The notes beneath the pieces were generated by a model. The model was not told the DNA's origin. It searched no databases and saw nothing but the letters and a program-made list of their open reading frames with translations. The translations under genes were made by a program, and so were the position numbers. Of a stretch of DNA of 64,000 nucleotides, positions 1 through 9,074 are shown one piece after another. This stretch comes from CPC320 sp002336405. Its GTDB lineage: Bacteria > Pseudomonadota > Alphaproteobacteria > Rhodobacterales > Rhodobacteraceae. Position 1 is the first letter of the stretch. Each line of letters starts with the position of its first letter. The stretch spans positions 1 to 64,000 of the forward strand of contig CASIAN010000042.1 in the NCBI GenBank assembly GCA_949372595.1, in the 5' to 3' direction.

Positions 1-28
1 TAAAGCTTTTTAGCGCGTAACTGAAGAT

Positions 29-493
29 TCAAATAAATATCACAGTCCAATAGACGGTATGACCATCTCGTCCTGCGCTGATGATTTGAGCGCCATTTTC
101 GACGAATTGTGTGGCCTGAACTGGACCGATATGCCTTCTGAATTTGGTGATTGGGGTCATGGTGTCAAGGGACCAAATCTGCAAACCTCCGTCCCAACTG
201 GCAATTGCCAGCATGGCGGAGTCTGCTGATATTGAGAGATGTGAAATCTTTCTTTGATGCGCAAAGCGGGCAATGGGCGCGGGATCTGCGCCTGCCCTAA
301 TGGCGGTCATATCCCAGATGAGGGCCAGAAAGTCATCACCGCCAGTGGCGAGAAAGCGTCCGTCAGGCAAAAAAGCCGCTGTTACAACTGGCGCGTTGTG
401 GCCGAACAATCTATATTTTTCGTGAAAATCTGGTGAGTCCCACAGCACCACGGACCAGTCAAAGCTAACACTGGCCAGCAAATCACCCTGTTG
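29..493 (-). pseudogene. WD40-repeat protein fragment
   Basis: The reading frame shows about three and a half WD40 blades: VSFDWSVVLWD, GHNAPVV...ATGGDDFLALIWD, HQRKIS...ASWDGGLQIWS and RHIGPVQ...SAGRDGHTVYW. WD40 propellers normally need about seven blades, so roughly half is missing. Going upstream on the minus strand, the frame meets a TAG at 497-499, and the only start is a TTG at 479-481 that lies inside a blade. It therefore looks like the 3' remnant of a longer gene, possibly a WD40 protein fused to cytochrome c as is common in roseobacters; that full-length identity is an inference. No partner gene is visible and the gene runs to 29 bases from the window edge. Confidence 0.6.
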
Positions 494-1095
494 AGCCTAT
501 TCAAGATCTGTTACAGCGGTACTGTGATCTGAAATACGGGTCTAACGCAACAACCGGCGCTGCAGTTCGTAGCAGCCAAACCGCACATAACAAAAGCCTC
601 AGAGCTTTTGAACCTTTCAATTCTATTGCCATATGCAGCCCCGACACTGCCTTTCTGGACGCTAACATGATCTAAGACCATCATCGGGGCGGTTTTTTTG
701 ATTAAGCTGTTGGGGTAATTGGATAGGGTGTCGGACAGTACTTTTTGTGTGTGGAGTTGCAAATCTGGGGTGTGTGGCGGATTTTTGGGGTCGCTTGCGT
801 CGCAACATCGGGAAACCTGATACAGTGGTCGGATCTCCGGTTGCCCACACTTTCATCGTCGTTGATGTTGATAGTGATGTAGACAGTGGGATGGGTGACT
901 TAGGTCCGACGTAGGGTTGTCTGTTTGGCTGTCCTGCCCCGGTGCAGCGCTGTGGCATCAGCAGCTGCATGCGGCGCCTGTCTTCGCCAGTGTTCCCGCA
1001 TTACTGATGTCCGCCTCAACGTGGCGGGGCTTTTCTGGTCTGGGTTGGCCCACCTTTGGCGCTGTGCACATCCGGCTGCGCTTGTGGGTCCTGAT
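494..1095. other. Non-coding or decayed stretch
   Basis: About 600 bases lie between the WD40 fragment and the end of the HAD gene. Short open frames exist on both strands but none shows a recognisable domain, a good ribosome binding site or family-like composition. A GC-rich hairpin followed by a short T run (about 1007-1036, CCGCC...GGCGG then TTTT) faces the plus strand. I see no IS ends. It may be debris of whatever removed the front of the WD40 gene. Confidence 0.35.
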
Positions 1096-1893
1096 TTAGC
1101 TGCGGGCGCTGAGCAACCGCTCGGCAATTTGTACGAACCCCGCACCGCCTTTTTGCGTTGTCACCCATTTTGGCGCAGCAGGCAGGCTGCCTTTGAAATC
1201 AAGAACATTTGCCACACCACAGGAATTGTTAAAAAACCCGAACATCGGCGCATCATTTGGACTGTCGCCAACAAACACGACCGAGGCGTTCTCTGTCTCA
1301 ATGTCTAAGTTGAGGATGTCGGCGGCGAAGCGCCGTGACATCGTAAGTTTGTCGTAGACACCAAACCAACCGTTTACGTGGATAGAGGACACTTTGGCAA
1401 TTGCGCCTTCCTGTTCAAATATGGTTTGAATTTGGGCAATATCAGCAGGATCTAGGGCGGGCACATCTTCGCAAAAATCGATCGCCAAATCGGCAAGGCG
1501 AAAGGGTTGATCGGCTGAAATTGCTGCGCCAGGCACTTCGGTTTCGATCCGTTTCTTGATTGTATCGAACCGGTTAGGGTTTTTCAAATAGGTCTCCAGC
1601 GCGTCATGGTGTTTGCGGATCATTTTCTTGCCCAATGGATCATAGGCATAATAAAATGCGCCGTTTTCTCCGACCACGCCATCAACAGGCCAAAAGCGCG
1701 CTATCATATCACACCAGCCCGCTGGACGTCCGGTGACGGGGGCGACCCGAATGCCTGCGTTGTGCAGGTTTTCCAGGGCCGAATAAGCCTCTGCGCTCAA
1801 GCGTCCTTCGGTGGTTATCGTGTCATCAATATCGGCCAGTACAACTGTTATATTAGCGGCCACTTGATGTGGCATCTCTGCGATAGCGCGCAT
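1096..1893 (-). CDS. HAD-IIB family sugar-phosphatase-like hydrolase
   Basis: A 265-residue HAD-superfamily hydrolase, probably a phosphatase for a sugar or polyol phosphate in the cytoplasm. Motif I is DIDDT (residues 21-25), with the nucleophile and the acid/base Asp. VTGRP (53-57) is the motif II region, a Lys near 182 is motif III, and GDSPND (209-214) is motif IV. The cap lies between motifs II and III, as in type IIB members (Cof/SPP-like). The start is the ATG at 1893, with AGGAGG seven bases upstream; the TTG two codons earlier lies in the stop region of the preceding gene. It directly follows the glycerol-1-phosphate dehydrogenase gene (2-base gap), so the two are surely cotranscribed. 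Bacillus pairs AraM with a HAD phosphatase (AraL) in its arabinose operon, which makes the pairing meaningful. Substrate unknown. Confidence 0.85.
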   Translation of the reverse strand: MRAIAEMPHQVAANITVVLADIDDTITTEGRLSAEAYSALENLHNAGIRVAPVTGRPAGWCDMIARFWPVDGVVGENGAFYYAYDPLGKKMIRKHHDALETYLKNPNRFDTIKKRIETEVPGAAISADQPFRLADLAIDFCEDVPALDPADIAQIQTIFEQEGAIAKVSSIHVNGWFGVYDKLTMSRRFAADILNLDIETENASVVFVGDSPNDAPMFGFFNNSCGVANVLDFKGSLPAAPKWVTTQKGGAGFVQIAERLLSARS

Positions 1894-1895
1894 TG

Positions 1896-3230
1896 TCAAA
1901 CCTCCTGACGTGCAAGGTGCGAAAGTTGCGCTGTGTGATCGGCAATATCTGCAAACGAAAACCGGTTACGCATTTCATGGGCATGGCGCACCGCCTCGCG
2001 GTAGAAGTCTGTCGGAACCCCAAGCGCCTTGGCCGAAGTTGGTGCGCCTGACAACGTCAACCTCTGTGTAAGTGTTTCAACCGGTATCGCGATGTCGAGA
2101 CATTCTCGCCGCAAGTCTGGCCATAGTTTTTCGATCTTTTCGTTTAGGGCATCTGCCTGTTTTGCATCCAGCGCCTTTTTTGTAATTTCGGCATAGCATT
2201 GCGTTGCCACATCTTCACCCATTCTGTTGACCATACCGTCATAATCCAGTTGCGTGGGTGACAGAACAGGTGCGGATTCGGATGACAGAATCTTGGATTG
2301 GATCCGTGCCATGCTCAATGTAGCGACGCCAACTTGCTCTCCGTGCAGGGTGCCCGGATGCCGGTCACCTGCAAAGCAATCAATATAATGCGAGATTTGA
2401 TGTTCGCCCATTGAGCCGTGGTTGGAAATGCCGGTAAACGAGATGCCAAGGCCACACAGGGTCAGGACGCGAAACAGATATCCGACCGCTTCGATATCGC
2501 CTTGGGCAATCCCTGCGGCGCGTTCCATTAATAAGATTTCGTCTGGAATTTCAATGATATAGGGTTCATGATAATAGGCAGAGCCGAGTAAACGGTGCGA
2601 CATCCACCAATCCACCTGCGCCACGGACCGGCACAGACAATCCCCAAATCCCGCAGCATTCAGATAGGCTGGTGCGGAGGCGCAAACCTCAAGATCTACG
2701 AAAAACCCAGCTGGTGCCTGTGCCGGCAGTGACACTTTTAAACCGCTATCAAGGGTAATCGATGCGGTCAGGGAGCTATAGCCGTTCATTGATCCAGCTG
2801 TAGCAAAAACACAGTAACGCTGGTCATTTTGAAATGTCGCAAATTTGGTCAGATCATTCACAGTTCCCGATCCGACGGCGATCACTGAGGTAAAATCCGC
2901 CAGTTTTTGTTTTAGGTCCCGCACCGCGGCCATATCGGCGTGGGGGTTGTCCAGAATGATCTCGGTGACCGGTCCCAGGGTTGAGAGGGCGCGGGCGACC
3001 CTTTCGCCCATCGCGTTATGGGTGTTGGTATCACTGACAATGGCAAAAGGTGGCTGAAATCCAAGGCTTTTAACGAGATTGGCCTCTTTACCCCGCAGAC
3101 TTTCCTCCATAATGATCCGGTCGTAGGGCGCTGGGGGATATTTTTTACCATTGAGGGGACTGATCCAGCGGCCTTCACGGATGTCATCTATGAGCGCAGT
3201 CCAGTTTGCGGGCGCACTGTCTAGGTTCAA
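1896..3230 (-). CDS. sn-glycerol-1-phosphate dehydrogenase (AraM/EgsA-like)
   Basis: A 444-residue member of the iron/zinc-containing alcohol dehydrogenase fold, AraM/glycerol-1-phosphate dehydrogenase branch, which reduces dihydroxyacetone phosphate to sn-glycerol-1-phosphate with NAD(P)H. The nucleotide-binding GSGTVND is at 120-126, followed by FATAGSMNGYSS. Likely metal ligands are D197 (GFGDC), H277 (with H271 in NHGSMGEH) and H296 (HGEQVG). The start is a TTG at 3230 supported by AAGGAG about seven bases upstream; no in-frame ATG fits as well. It is the first gene of a two-gene operon with the HAD phosphatase and diverges from the SorC-type regulator. In this catabolic context it may act on the triose phosphate released by the aldolase, or on another polyol phosphate. 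The family is clear; the true substrate is inferred. Confidence 0.85.
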   Translation of the reverse strand: MNLDSAPANWTALIDDIREGRWISPLNGKKYPPAPYDRIIMEESLRGKEANLVKSLGFQPPFAIVSDTNTHNAMGERVARALSTLGPVTEIILDNPHADMAAVRDLKQKLADFTSVIAVGSGTVNDLTKFATFQNDQRYCVFATAGSMNGYSSLTASITLDSGLKVSLPAQAPAGFFVDLEVCASAPAYLNAAGFGDCLCRSVAQVDWWMSHRLLGSAYYHEPYIIEIPDEILLMERAAGIAQGDIEAVGYLFRVLTLCGLGISFTGISNHGSMGEHQISHYIDCFAGDRHPGTLHGEQVGVATLSMARIQSKILSSESAPVLSPTQLDYDGMVNRMGEDVATQCYAEITKKALDAKQADALNEKIEKLWPDLRRECLDIAIPVETLTQRLTLSGAPTSAKALGVPTDFYREAVRHAHEMRNRFSFADIADHTAQLSHLARQEV

Positions 3231-3262
3231 ATGTCTTCTCCTTTGAAATCCACTATTAACCT

Positions 3263-3289
3263 ATGCTATTCTTGATTAGCATTTGTCAA
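3263..3289. promoter_or_regulatory. Candidate SorC-type operator between divergent genes
   Basis: The divergent promoter region holds an inverted repeat ATGCTA (3263-3268), 8 bases, TAGCAT (3277-3282), continuing as TAGCATTTGTCAA (3277-3289). The same 13-mer with one change (TAGCATTTGTTAA) occurs at 8793-8805 upstream of the ABC operon. Two near-identical copies at the two divergent regions of one cluster fit a site for the regulator at 3368-4330. Function is inferred. Confidence 0.45.
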
Positions 3290-3367
3290 GCTGGGCTGGT
3301 TGGATTAGATCTAACACTAGAAGCAATTCCACAGGTTTGAGTTTTGCTGACAGGAGGTTGGGATAAA

Positions 3368-4330
3368 ATGGCAAAACGTGTGCCGTTTGCCTTTGCAGGC
3401 GATATGTTGCGTTGGGCAGCATGGTTGTACCATGTTGAGAGACGCACTCAGAACGAAATCGCCGAAGAGCTTGAGGTTAGTCGTCAGACGGTTGCCAACT
3501 ATTTAAGTGAGGCAATGAGCCAGGGTTTGGTTCAGGTTCAACTGCGCCCTGATATTATCGAAGAGCAGGCCCTCGCGGTTGAATTGCGCCGGGGCTATAA
3601 TCTCACCGCCGTGCATATCATTCCGACGCCCAAAACCGGACCACAACTGTTCGATAGGTTGGGATTGGCGGGGGGGCAGGTGGTCCATGATATGAGCCGC
3701 GACGGTGATATTATCGGGGTGGCTTTCGGGCGCACTGTGCAGCGTCTTGCCGCCTTGATGCCGGTATCCAAGCAACCCAACACGAAAGTTCTGCAGGTTG
3801 CGGGATGTTCGCTGGGTGGATCAAACACCTCGCCCGAGGTTTGCGCGTCGTTGATTGCCAGTAAATTATCGGCTCATTGCGCCAATCTCTTTGCTCCGGC
3901 CTATTGCTCTACTGAGGGGCTGACCACCAGCCTGTTGGCGGAACCAACTTTAATACGGCAGTTTGGTTTGTTCGGGCAGGCCAATCTATTGGTGTTTGGT
4001 ATCGGCCAGATGAACGCTGATACGCGGTTGTATCTTAACGAAGAATATTTTTTGGATAACGCGATGCGGGATGAATATCTCAAGTTGGGGGCTGTGGGGT
4101 TGATTTACGGGCGATTTATCGACAGCGAAGGGTGCGAAATTGACGGGCCATTGCGCAACAGAACCATGGCGATCGAGCTTGATACAGCCCGTGCAGCACC
4201 CGCTCGGGTTGCTATTTGCGGTGGACGTGAGAAAACTGCAGCCGTGGCGGCAACTTTGCGGGCTGGGTTTGCCACCCATCTTGTGACGGATGAAAAAACC
4301 GCAAAACGTCTGTTAAGGGAAATCAGCTAA
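3368..4330 (+). CDS. SorC/DeoR-type sugar-responsive transcriptional regulator
   Basis: A 320-residue regulator of the SorC family. An N-terminal helix-turn-helix is seen around residues 26-48 (RTQNEIAEELEVSRQTVANY). It is followed by the phosphosugar-binding domain with GDIIGVAFGRTV, the glycine-rich GCSLGGSNTSPEV and a C-terminal GLIYGRFID segment. Such proteins sense a phosphorylated intermediate and release DNA. The start is the ATG at 3368 with CAGGAGG ten bases upstream; a longer TTG-started frame at 3344 would place the Shine-Dalgarno sequence inside the gene. It lies between the divergent dehydrogenase gene and the kinase gene, which begins 11 bases downstream, so kinase and regulator probably share a transcript. 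It is the obvious local regulator of the 1.1-13.7 kb cluster. Confidence 0.9.
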   Translation: MAKRVPFAFAGDMLRWAAWLYHVERRTQNEIAEELEVSRQTVANYLSEAMSQGLVQVQLRPDIIEEQALAVELRRGYNLTAVHIIPTPKTGPQLFDRLGLAGGQVVHDMSRDGDIIGVAFGRTVQRLAALMPVSKQPNTKVLQVAGCSLGGSNTSPEVCASLIASKLSAHCANLFAPAYCSTEGLTTSLLAEPTLIRQFGLFGQANLLVFGIGQMNADTRLYLNEEYFLDNAMRDEYLKLGAVGLIYGRFIDSEGCEIDGPLRNRTMAIELDTARAAPARVAICGGREKTAAVAATLRAGFATHLVTDEKTAKRLLREIS

Positions 4331-4341
4331 GGAGGTATGTG

Positions 4342-5832
4342 ATGAAAAATCGCTTGGTCATCGGGCTGGACAGTTCGACACAATCAACCAAAGCCATTGC
4401 TTGGTCTGCGGCTGGAGACATGGTTGCAGAGGGCCGCGCAGATATTCCCATGAGCACCCCGCGCAGAGGATATTTTGAACAAGATCCAAACGCGTGGTGG
4501 GCGGCTGCTTGTACGGCGCTGAAAGAAGTATGTGCCCAGATTGACCTGACTTGTGTGGACGGTTTGGCAATTTCAAACCAACGCGAAACCATGGGATATT
4601 TTAATCATGATCTCTCTCCGGCCCACCCTGCCATTGTGTGGCTCGATAACCGATCTGTTGGCGAGGTCGAAGAGCTTGCCGGCAAGATCGGAGAGGCGCG
4701 GTTTCATGAGATAACCGGTAAGCCAAAAGATGTGACGCCGGGCCACTCGAGGATTTTATGGCTGAAAAAAAACCGGCCTGAGATGATGCAGGACGCCCCC
4801 AAAATTCTTGATGTCAACGCGTATCTTACTGCCAGATTGACCGGTGAGGCCACCACCAGTTGGGCGAGTGCCGATCCGTCAGGTGTTTTCGATATTGAGA
4901 CAAAACAGTGGTCTGGTACCGTTCTAGACGCTATTGGCGTAGTTTCGGAGCAATTTGCCAAGCCGGTGGCACCGGGCACCTTGATAGGTGAGATCCTGCC
5001 GCAGGCCGTTGAGCAGACTGGATTGCCACGTGGGACGCATATTTATGCCGGAGGTGGTGATGGTCAATGTGCAGCACTGGGGGTGAACGCGCTTGGTAAA
5101 GGGCGTGTCTATCTCAATCTTGGCACGGCAATTGTGACGGGATCCTGGTCTGAAACGCCTCAAATTTCACAAGCTTGGCGCACGATGACCTCACCAACGG
5201 GTGCGGGGTATATCCTTGAGGGGGTCATGCGATCAGGGACGTTCTTTATGGATTGGTTTGTCGAGAACTATGTGTCTAGGAAAGACCGCGGTGCTACGCA
5301 CCAATCTTTACAAACGGCTGCGCAGGCATTGCCGATTGGCACCGATGGCCTTTTGGTCTGTCCGTTTTTGACCGGTTGTATGAACCCGTTTTGGGATATG
5401 AATGCGCGCGCAGCCTTTTTTGGCGTGTCCCCCGACCATGATGCGGTGCATCTGTACCGCGGCGCGATGGAGGCCCTCACTGGTGAGATCGCGCGCACGA
5501 TTTCTGGCATGCAAGACAAGGGCTTGGAGATCAACGAGATCATCGCAGTGGGCGGTGGGGCAAATTCCGCCCTGTGGCGTCAGATGCTGGTGGATGCCAC
5601 CAATCTGCCGATGACACTGAGCAAATCACTTGAGGCGTCGTCGCTCGGGGCGGGCATGATCGCCGCCGTTGGGGCGGGATGGTTCGATAGTATCGAGCAG
5701 GCCGCCGAGACCATGAGTGCCACGGGGGAGCGGTTTCAAGCCAATCCTGAAGCGCATGAAAACTGGCAATCCCTGCTGTCTCGTCAACAGCGCTTTAACG
5801 ACTTTTGCTGTCACAATCCGCTCACCGGTTAG
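4342..5832 (+). CDS. FGGY-family carbohydrate kinase
   Basis: A 496-residue kinase of the FGGY family (xylulokinase, glycerol kinase, rhamnulokinase type) that phosphorylates a ketose or polyol with ATP after uptake. The N-terminal phosphate-binding loop is GLDSSTQSTKAI. The substrate-side WLDNRS and the adenosine-binding segments GGGDGQCAALG, NLGTAIVTG and, near the C-terminus, GGGANSALWRQ are all present, and length is normal. The start is the ATG at 4342 with AAGGAGG six bases upstream; the GTG one codon earlier is too close. The family does not reveal the sugar. The neighbouring RhaD-like aldolase suggests that the product is a ketose-1-phosphate, but that is inference. The gene converges on the aldolase gene with only 6 bases between the stops. 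Confidence 0.9.
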   Translation: MKNRLVIGLDSSTQSTKAIAWSAAGDMVAEGRADIPMSTPRRGYFEQDPNAWWAAACTALKEVCAQIDLTCVDGLAISNQRETMGYFNHDLSPAHPAIVWLDNRSVGEVEELAGKIGEARFHEITGKPKDVTPGHSRILWLKKNRPEMMQDAPKILDVNAYLTARLTGEATTSWASADPSGVFDIETKQWSGTVLDAIGVVSEQFAKPVAPGTLIGEILPQAVEQTGLPRGTHIYAGGGDGQCAALGVNALGKGRVYLNLGTAIVTGSWSETPQISQAWRTMTSPTGAGYILEGVMRSGTFFMDWFVENYVSRKDRGATHQSLQTAAQALPIGTDGLLVCPFLTGCMNPFWDMNARAAFFGVSPDHDAVHLYRGAMEALTGEIARTISGMQDKGLEINEIIAVGGGANSALWRQMLVDATNLPMTLSKSLEASSLGAGMIAAVGAGWFDSIEQAAETMSATGERFQANPEAHENWQSLLSRQQRFNDFCCHNPLTG

Positions 5833-5838
5833 AGGCGG

Positions 5839-7887
5839 CTAGCGCACCATGGCGGCGACATTGCCGCCATCAACGGTGAGAACGGCGCCACTGGTTTTCG
5901 TGGCTTTGACCAGATGTAGAAAAGCTTCGGCCACGTCCTGTGCGGTGACCTCGCGCCCTAGTAAATTGCCGCGCATATACGCGTGCGGGGTGACGCCACG
6001 GGCTTTGGCGCGGGCTTGGATGAATTCATCGCTCAGCAGGTTGCTGCGAATGCGGTCTGCATTGACGGCATTGGCGGTGATGCCTGTGGCACCGTGTTCA
6101 AGCGCATATTGCCGCATCAACGCCATCAATGCTGATTTAGAGGTGCCATAAGGGCCGAAATCGGGTCCGGGGTTTAGGGCTTGCTTGCTGACGTTAAACA
6201 CCAAAGCCCCGCCACTGCCCTGCGTCTGCATCACCTCAACACAGGCTTTGGCCATAAAGTGATGGCCCCAGAAGTTCAGATCGAAGGCCTTTTCAAAAGT
6301 TTCTTGGCTGACATCAAGCAGTGCGCCCTGGAAGGCAGCCCCGGCATTTGAAATGAGAATATCCACTCCACCATAGGTCTGAATAACTTGTGACACTGCA
6401 GCTTTAACAGCGGCTTCGTCGGTGACGTCGCATAGCACAGGCAGACCGCCAATTTCTGTGGCTGCGTCTTGCAGCGCCGTTTCGTCGATGTCGAACAACG
6501 CCACCGCTGCGCCCTCAGCCGCGAGAGTTCTGGCGACCTCTCGTCCAAGGCCGCTGGCGGCTCCTGTGACGATGGCAATCTGGCGAAACAACGGCCTCTC
6601 GGTCACTTTGGCCAGTTTGGCCTGTTCAAGCGACCAGTATTCAATATCAAAAAGGTCTTCTTCGGGCAGGGCGACAAAGCTGCCAATGGCCTCGGCCTTG
6701 GTGATGACGTTGACAGTGGCCTCGGCGATGTCGGCACAAATGGCGGCGTCTTTAGCGGTTTTGCCGACACCAAATACCCCAATGCCAGGCACATAGACCA
6801 CCCTTGGGGTAGGATCCAGCATGACAAACCCTCCACCGGAGCGGACGTTGTTGCGGTCAAAATAGTCAGTATACGCCGTTGCATAGTCAGCAATTGCATT
6901 ATGGACGTCGGTCTTGAAACTGTCCAAATCATTTGCATCTGGTGCTGGCAGCACAACCCCAAAGCGTTTGATCCGAATCGAATGATCCGGGGCTGCATTG
7001 CCGCGGGTTGCATAGTCACCAAGTGCGTCACCGTTGACAAATGCCATGACCTGCGCGTCGGCACGGTGATCAAGTACCCAGCGATCTGGTTTGCCTTCTT
7101 TTTCGCCTTCACGCGCCAGGGCGCCGCGAATGATTGGTGCAACCTCGGCCAGAGCCGGCGGCGCACTGGGCAGTTTTATGCCCGGAAAGGGATGGGCGGG
7201 ACCGCGCTCAAGTCTCTGCTCAGCCTTGTCGACCATGGCAATCATGTCGTCATAGGATTGCCGCGGATCGTCGTGATAGGTGAAAATTCCATGGTTCATC
7301 AAGATCATGTGTTTCGAATTGAGATCTTTTAACAGATGCTCCCGACAAACTTTGGATAGGATAAATCCCGGCATCACATAAGGAATGATCGTCGTATCTG
7401 GAAATAGATCCCGAATGATCGCCGCGCCGTCTGGTTGGTTGGTGAGCGATATGATGGCGTCTGCGTGGGTGTGATCGACATGCTTATGTGGCACGATGGC
7501 ATGCAAGACTGCCTCAATCGACGGATTTGGCGCATAGGGGTCGATCAGCATGCGGCGCTGCGACGCTACCAGACCCTCGTCGCTAAGGTCGTCCAGATCG
7601 GCCAGTGCGGCCAAGGGGGCCAGTTGTACCGCTGGCAGGCCTGCGGGTTCGATCACGCCCATGTCCCAACCCGATCCCTTGACGCAGAGAACTTGGTAGG
7701 TATCGCCCAACGCGTCGATCACGTTTGTCTTTACCGATGTGTTGCCGCCGCCATGCAAAACCAGCCGAGGTTCGCTGCCCAAGATGCGTGTGGTATAGGT
7801 GCGCATGGCAATGTCTTCATTAATGCCTTGTGTCTGATATGATTGTATAAGTGATTTGGCGTCGGCGTCTGACCAGCGAGATTTCAT
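5839..7887 (-). CDS. Bifunctional class II aldolase/short-chain dehydrogenase (RhaD-like)
   Basis: A 682-residue fusion of the kind called bifunctional rhamnulose-1-phosphate aldolase/dehydrogenase in rhizobia. The N-terminal ~400 residues are a class II aldolase/adducin domain with Zn ligands HTH (139 and 141, in DHTHAD) and a third His in LMNHG (199). The C-terminal ~250 residues form a Rossmann SDR with TGAASGLG, SNAGAAF and the catalytic PYGTSK. The aldolase would split a ketose-1-phosphate into dihydroxyacetone phosphate and an aldehyde, and the SDR would oxidise that aldehyde or an earlier polyol. I chose the ATG at 7887; the longer TTG start (7941) has no ribosome binding site. No isomerase gene is visible, so a polyol or ketose substrate is as likely as rhamnose. 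It probably forms an operon with the upstream SDR, 69 bases away. Confidence 0.88.
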   Translation of the reverse strand: MKSRWSDADAKSLIQSYQTQGINEDIAMRTYTTRILGSEPRLVLHGGGNTSVKTNVIDALGDTYQVLCVKGSGWDMGVIEPAGLPAVQLAPLAALADLDDLSDEGLVASQRRMLIDPYAPNPSIEAVLHAIVPHKHVDHTHADAIISLTNQPDGAAIIRDLFPDTTIIPYVMPGFILSKVCREHLLKDLNSKHMILMNHGIFTYHDDPRQSYDDMIAMVDKAEQRLERGPAHPFPGIKLPSAPPALAEVAPIIRGALAREGEKEGKPDRWVLDHRADAQVMAFVNGDALGDYATRGNAAPDHSIRIKRFGVVLPAPDANDLDSFKTDVHNAIADYATAYTDYFDRNNVRSGGGFVMLDPTPRVVYVPGIGVFGVGKTAKDAAICADIAEATVNVITKAEAIGSFVALPEEDLFDIEYWSLEQAKLAKVTERPLFRQIAIVTGAASGLGREVARTLAAEGAAVALFDIDETALQDAATEIGGLPVLCDVTDEAAVKAAVSQVIQTYGGVDILISNAGAAFQGALLDVSQETFEKAFDLNFWGHHFMAKACVEVMQTQGSGGALVFNVSKQALNPGPDFGPYGTSKSALMALMRQYALEHGATGITANAVNADRIRSNLLSDEFIQARAKARGVTPHAYMRGNLLGREVTAQDVAEAFLHLVKATKTSGAVLTVDGGNVAAMVR

Positions 7888-7956
7888 CTGTATGTTCCAT
7901 AATTCTGGATGTTGCGCCGCTTGGGAACCGCAAGGGACCAAGTGGCGGGGTGAAGA

Positions 7957-8682
7957 TTAGAATTTTTGCCGCGTTGGGGTGATGCAAATTTCCTGTACAA
8001 TCGCCTCTTGGGGGTAATTATAGGCATTCAAAATCAGGTCGGCGACAATCTCGGCGCTGATACCACCGCCCATCTTGATTTTATTTGCTTTGTAATCAGC
8101 AAGCGTTTGCTGGTCGAGAACGCCGGACAGCACCTCGGTCTCGATCACCCCCGGAGAGAGAACAATCACCCGTACATTGTAATCTGAAAGATAATCCCGC
8201 AGCGATTCTGAAACGGCATGCACAAAGTATTTCGTACCGCAATATACCGTATGATCGGGATAGACCTTACGACCGGCGATCGAGCTCATCATAAAAATAG
8301 TGCCGTGCCGCCGCTCCATCATGCCCTGCATGACGGCATGGACCGTATTCATCACCCCCTTGGTGTTGATGTCGATCATCTCATCCCATTCTTCGGGCGG
8401 TTGGCGGCCAATATCGGCCAGACGGGCGATGCCGGCGTTGACAAACATCATATCAACCGGCCCGTGCGCGGCCTCCCCGTTGCGGACAGCGTCGGCGATC
8501 TGGTTGCGCTGTCGCACGTCGACGGTCTCTACAACCGCGTTCGGCAGGTTCATCTCATGCATGCGCTGGGTACGCCGTGCCATCATCAGCACCGGGTGTC
8601 CAGCCTTTGAAAAGGCACGGGCGGTGGCGGCACCAATCCCAGAACTGGCACCGGTTATTGCGACAAGAGGTTTGTGAGTCAT
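7957..8682 (-). CDS. Short-chain dehydrogenase/reductase
   Basis: A 241-residue classical SDR with the dinucleotide motif TGASSGIG (10-17), the NAG motif (FVNAGIA), the catalytic Ser in MMSSIAG and YCGTK as the Tyr-Lys pair. ARR after the second beta strand suggests a preference for NADP(H); that is an inference. It is an NAD(P)-dependent oxidoreductase, probably acting on a polyol or ketose in this pathway. The start is the ATG at 8682 with GGGGAAG upstream. It is the first gene of a minus-strand pair with the aldolase fusion and diverges from the ABC transporter operon. The exact reaction is not readable from sequence. Confidence 0.85.
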   Translation of the reverse strand: MTHKPLVAITGASSGIGAATARAFSKAGHPVLMMARRTQRMHEMNLPNAVVETVDVRQRNQIADAVRNGEAAHGPVDMMFVNAGIARLADIGRQPPEEWDEMIDINTKGVMNTVHAVMQGMMERRHGTIFMMSSIAGRKVYPDHTVYCGTKYFVHAVSESLRDYLSDYNVRVIVLSPGVIETEVLSGVLDQQTLADYKANKIKMGGGISAEIVADLILNAYNYPQEAIVQEICITPTRQKF

Positions 8683-9074
8683 TTGTTGTCTTCCCCGTGG
8701 TCAAAGCGATCGGCTGGCCAATTCACGTCAAATTTATCCTTGGCGCCTCAGGTATAGTTGATACGATTTTCTAGGCAATTTCCATATCTAAATAGCATTT
8801 GTTAATTCGTAAAGTGAAGTTTTATGAGAAATTTTTGCAGAAAAGCCATAATATTTATCGACAAAATAATTTAAAATTATTTAATATCAACTAGTTAAAA
8901 TGTAAGCGTCGTAGATCTTTATTTAAGTCAATGACCGTGTTGAAATAACTGAACTTGCCTGCTAGCCTCATTTCAAATCAAAATCCAAGGCCGCATGCAA
9001 AGTGAAAAACCTAAAACAAAATAGTTGGCCAATAACGCCTATCGTCACGCGTTTTGGCCTCGCGTGGCTCCGGA
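8683..9074. promoter_or_regulatory. AT-rich divergent promoter region with second candidate operator
   Basis: About 390 bases separate the SDR gene and the ABC operon. The middle (8780-8960) is markedly AT-rich compared with the flanking genes. It carries TAGCATTTGTTAA at 8793-8805, matching 12 of 13 bases of the candidate operator at 3277-3289. It should contain divergent promoters for the SDR/aldolase operon and for the transporter; I cannot place -35/-10 boxes reliably. Confidence 0.45.

Noticed and set aside
511..1095. Overlapping open frames of 60-100 codons on both strands
   Set aside because: No recognisable domain, poor starts and strong mutual overlap; treated as chance frames.
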